The position numbers were made by a program, and so were the translations under genes. 64,000 nucleotides of DNA from Gilvimarinus sp. 2_MG-2023. Its GTDB lineage: Bacteria > Pseudomonadota > Gammaproteobacteria > Pseudomonadales > Cellvibrionaceae. How positions within the stretch are numbered: position 1 is the first letter of the stretch; every line of letters starts with the position of its first letter. The stretch spans positions 29,491 through 93,490 of the forward strand of contig NZ_JAUOQM010000044.1 in assembly GCF_030547685.1 (NCBI RefSeq), read 5' to 3'. The notes beneath the pieces were generated by a model that saw nothing but the letters and a program-made list of their open reading frames with translations, was not told the origin of the DNA and did not search any database. Below are positions 62,182 through 64,000 of this stretch, in pieces.

Positions 62182-62209
62182 TGAGGCTTGAGGCTTGAGG
62201 CTTGAGGGT
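62182..62209 (+). repeat. Four-copy 7-bp tandem repeat after cydC
   Basis: TGAGGCT is repeated three times and followed by TGAGGGT, starting three bases after the cydC stop. The last copy stands three bases before the osmC-like stop on the opposite strand. Short in-tandem units of this kind are prone to slippage, but here they are outside both genes. Confidence 0.85.
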
Positions 62210-62212
62210 TGA

Positions 62213-62656
62213 TTATTCGGCGTCGGTTTGTTTGATGTCGTACATCACTTGTGTCTGGCTCGACAGTGAGTTGCTGATAAAGCAAGACCGCTCGGCTTTT
62301 TCAATCAGTGTTGCGGCTTTTTCTTTGTTTTCGTCTGCCGCGATGGTGAGGGTGACTTTGCTTAACACCTGAGTGAATTGAATTTTGCGCTCTACCTTGT
62401 CCAGTACACCTTCGGATTCGCAACAGATATCACACCAATGGAGCTGGGCCGCTTTGGCAATGGCTCTGAAAGACAGAATAAGACAACTGGCCACGGAGGC
62501 CATTAGCAGCGCTTCCGGCGACCATTGATCTCCGGGGCCGTCGAACTGCGCCGGAGGGGCAACGGATAAGTCGGGCAAGTTATCTGCACTGGATGTCAGT
62601 TGCTGTGTGGGTTTGCCTGTTACAGTGGCAACGTATTGATGGGGAAGCTGTACCAT
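62213..62656 (-). CDS. OsmC/Ohr-family protein
   Basis: 147 aa. The family cysteines lie in ASVASCLILSFRAIAKA and ERSCFISNSL, with the conserved SPEALLMASVASC before them. OsmC and Ohr proteins reduce organic hydroperoxides through these thiols. This is closer to the OsmC-like group than Ohr. Its promoter is in the ~120 bases upstream (62657-62773), shared with the response regulator end. It adds to the peroxide-defence content of the region. Confidence 0.85.
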   Translation of the reverse strand: MVQLPHQYVATVTGKPTQQLTSSADNLPDLSVAPPAQFDGPGDQWSPEALLMASVASCLILSFRAIAKAAQLHWCDICCESEGVLDKVERKIQFTQVLSKVTLTIAADENKEKAATLIEKAERSCFISNSLSSQTQVMYDIKQTDAE

Positions 62657-62773
62657 AGGTGATGCCTCTAGTCGATGGATCGAAAAACGTTTAACACAAT
62701 GTCTGTGGGATGAATATTTTTTGAAGGATGTTCAATGGCCTTGCTTGTGTTGCTAAGTTTAGCATTGTAGGTG

Positions 62774-63928
62774 CTATCTGCTGGGTAAATCGGTAGGCTG
62801 TATGCCCAGCCGGCGGCAGAGAGTTTCCACTTCACTGTTGTGCTCTTGCGTCATAGTTAGGCAGGCGGCCAGTCGCATTACTAACAACTCCGGTTGCACC
62901 TGCCCGGCTGAGGTAGAAAAAGTGGCACCAATTCGCTCGCGCAATTCGATAGGCAGTCGCCACTTGATTTTTAAACGGTTGCCGTAGTGAGCCGCGTGCT
63001 TCTGTACGGCTGATTCAATTTCTTCGTCAGTCGCCTCCCCGCCCGAGTCCAGATAAAGTTGAATGGCTTCCAGTGTGGCCAACTCGCCCAGTCTTACCAT
63101 TAATCCCGCGGTGTAACAGTTGGCCACGCTGACCTTTAATTGCTTGGCGAGTAGGGCGGCACTTTCGGCTAGCTTTTGTGTTTGTTTGGCATAAATTTCG
63201 CTCAGGGCTTGCAGTTTTGTTTGCCGCAGCTGGTTTTTGTTGGCGAGTGATAGGGCCAGCACCTGTGACAGTGCCATATCAACACCGACCGCAGAGATGG
63301 CTTCGCGCAGTGTGGTTAGGGCGTGGCCGGAGCGGCGCATCAAACTGCTATTGGCGAGCCATATTAAGCGTGTGGTAATAGCGCTATCGTTCTGCCACTG
63401 CTGGGCCAGGTCCAGAGCGGAGGGTTTGTCGTCGCGATTGAGAGTCTGCAGCGCTGCCTCAGCGCCCGGCAACAAGGTGAGGCGTGCGAGAACAGCGTCA
63501 ACGTCGCTAATAAAGCTCTCCAGGCTCTTGCCGCTCTTGGGGGCGTGATCGGGTGTGGTTTTATCGTTGTCGAAATAGCGCTGCAAACGCTCCATAACTG
63601 AAGCCGGTTCAAACGGTTTGACGATAAATTCATTTACCCGGTGCTGTAAACTGCTTTTTACCGTGGCCCGGTCGCCGCTACCGGTAATCATTACAATGGG
63701 CAGTTTGGCATTTTTTTCACGAATAGTTTTAACCAGTGTCAGACCACTTTCCTGGTTGGGAAGGTTTAGGTCGCAAAGCACCAGGCCGATAGGATGCTTG
63801 CGCCAAAAGTTGATGCCTGCGGCGACAGTATCGGCGCGGTAGATGTGTACCTGGCTGTCGATTCCTTTGAGCAAAGTGGCCAGCAATTCTTGCATAGCCG
63901 GATCGTCCTCAACGACTAATACATGCAT
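62774..63928 (-). CDS. Response regulator with receiver and HDOD domains
   Basis: 384 aa. The receiver (1-~120) has the acidic pocket VVEDDPAM, the phosphoacceptor Asp in LVLCDLNLPNQ (about residue 54), Thr in MITGSGD and Lys in FIVKPFEP. Residues ~135-340 form an HDOD domain: LPGAEAALQTLNRDD, TTRLIWLANSSLMRR, GVDMALSQVLALSLA, VSVANCYTAGLMVRLGELATLEAI. The degenerate HD core is a signalling rather than hydrolytic module. No kinase is adjacent. It is the last gene of the window. Confidence 0.9.
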   Translation of the reverse strand: MHVLVVEDDPAMQELLATLLKGIDSQVHIYRADTVAAGINFWRKHPIGLVLCDLNLPNQESGLTLVKTIREKNAKLPIVMITGSGDRATVKSSLQHRVNEFIVKPFEPASVMERLQRYFDNDKTTPDHAPKSGKSLESFISDVDAVLARLTLLPGAEAALQTLNRDDKPSALDLAQQWQNDSAITTRLIWLANSSLMRRSGHALTTLREAISAVGVDMALSQVLALSLANKNQLRQTKLQALSEIYAKQTQKLAESAALLAKQLKVSVANCYTAGLMVRLGELATLEAIQLYLDSGGEATDEEIESAVQKHAAHYGNRLKIKWRLPIELRERIGATFSTSAGQVQPELLVMRLAACLTMTQEHNSEVETLCRRLGIQPTDLPSR

Positions 63929-63980
63929 AAGTTTGTTCCTTCAAAAACCGCATGATGATATATCTGCGTCATAGAATCTT

Positions 63981-64000
63981 ATCCAGCATCCAGCATCCAG
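63981..64000. repeat. 7-bp tandem repeat cut by the window edge
   Basis: ATCCAGC is repeated twice and followed by ATCCAG at the last base, so the array may continue outside. It lies 53 bases upstream of the REC-HDOD gene start on the minus strand. Confidence 0.7.

Noticed and set aside
1..64000. Mobile elements, tRNA or rRNA genes
   Set aside because: No transposase, integrase, terminal repeats, tRNA-like cloverleaf or rRNA sequence was seen on either strand.

Overview
The window looks like a chromosomal segment of a marine, polysaccharide-degrading gammaproteobacterium of the Cellvibrionales type (Saccharophagus, Teredinibacter, Simiduia and relatives). The reasons are lipoproteins with polyserine linkers, large TonB-dependent receptors, an alginate-lyase locus, a Na+/H+ antiporter of the NhaD family and gammaproteobacterial versions of fadI, radA, ettA and cydABX. 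No rRNA, tRNA, CRISPR array, insertion sequence or prophage was seen.

Left third (1-22.3 kb): an alginate utilisation locus. A co-directional run encodes a PL17 oligoalginate lyase, KdgF (cyclises unsaturated uronate), an SDR reductase (probably DEH to KDG), KDG kinase, class II fructose-bisphosphate aldolase, a Firmicutes/Bacteroidetes-type class III fructose-1,6-bisphosphatase and a PL7 lyase lipoprotein. A PL6 lyase lipoprotein, a VCBS lipoprotein with two ~210-aa repeats, a TonB receptor, a second receptor on the other strand and a small polyserine lipoprotein follow. The outer-membrane and periplasmic proteins would capture and cut alginate; the cytoplasmic enzymes would take the monomer to KDPG and, unusually, on to fructose-6-phosphate. 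No KDPG aldolase, inner-membrane transporter or regulator gene lies in the window, so these must be elsewhere. TTGGT-N2/3-ACCAA palindromes and a shared TTGACA-N18-TAATGT element lie upstream of these surface genes.

Middle (22.3-46 kb): housekeeping and accessory genes. These are radA, two PilZ proteins, nhaD, an unknown gene, a periplasmic binding-protein/PDC-like fusion, an epimerase-SPW-VKOR fusion, a minus-strand beta-oxidation operon (fadI, fadJ-like, acetyl-CoA hydrolase/transferase), a CBS protein, arfB with a YaiI-family gene, a TSUP permease divergent from an OxyR-like regulator that lacks the redox cysteines and is followed by a flavin-dependent tryptophan-halogenase-family gene, ettA, and a choice-of-anchor-I lipoprotein.

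Right third (46-64 kb): small membrane genes, an MreB-like protein with only the N-terminal actin subdomain, an RND efflux operon (adaptor, pump, TetR) controlled by two identical 14-bp palindromes, then a redox/sulfur group: DUF3365 haem protein, persulfide-dioxygenase-like hydrolase, 1-Cys-type peroxiredoxin, methyltransferase, and a full cydA-cydB-cydX-cydD-cydC operon with an FNR/Anr-like site. OsmC and a REC-HDOD response regulator close the window.

Three perfect 15-17 bp inverted repeats sit inside coding sequences (27234-27275, 36259-36297, 59111-59143) and are not explained by the annotation.
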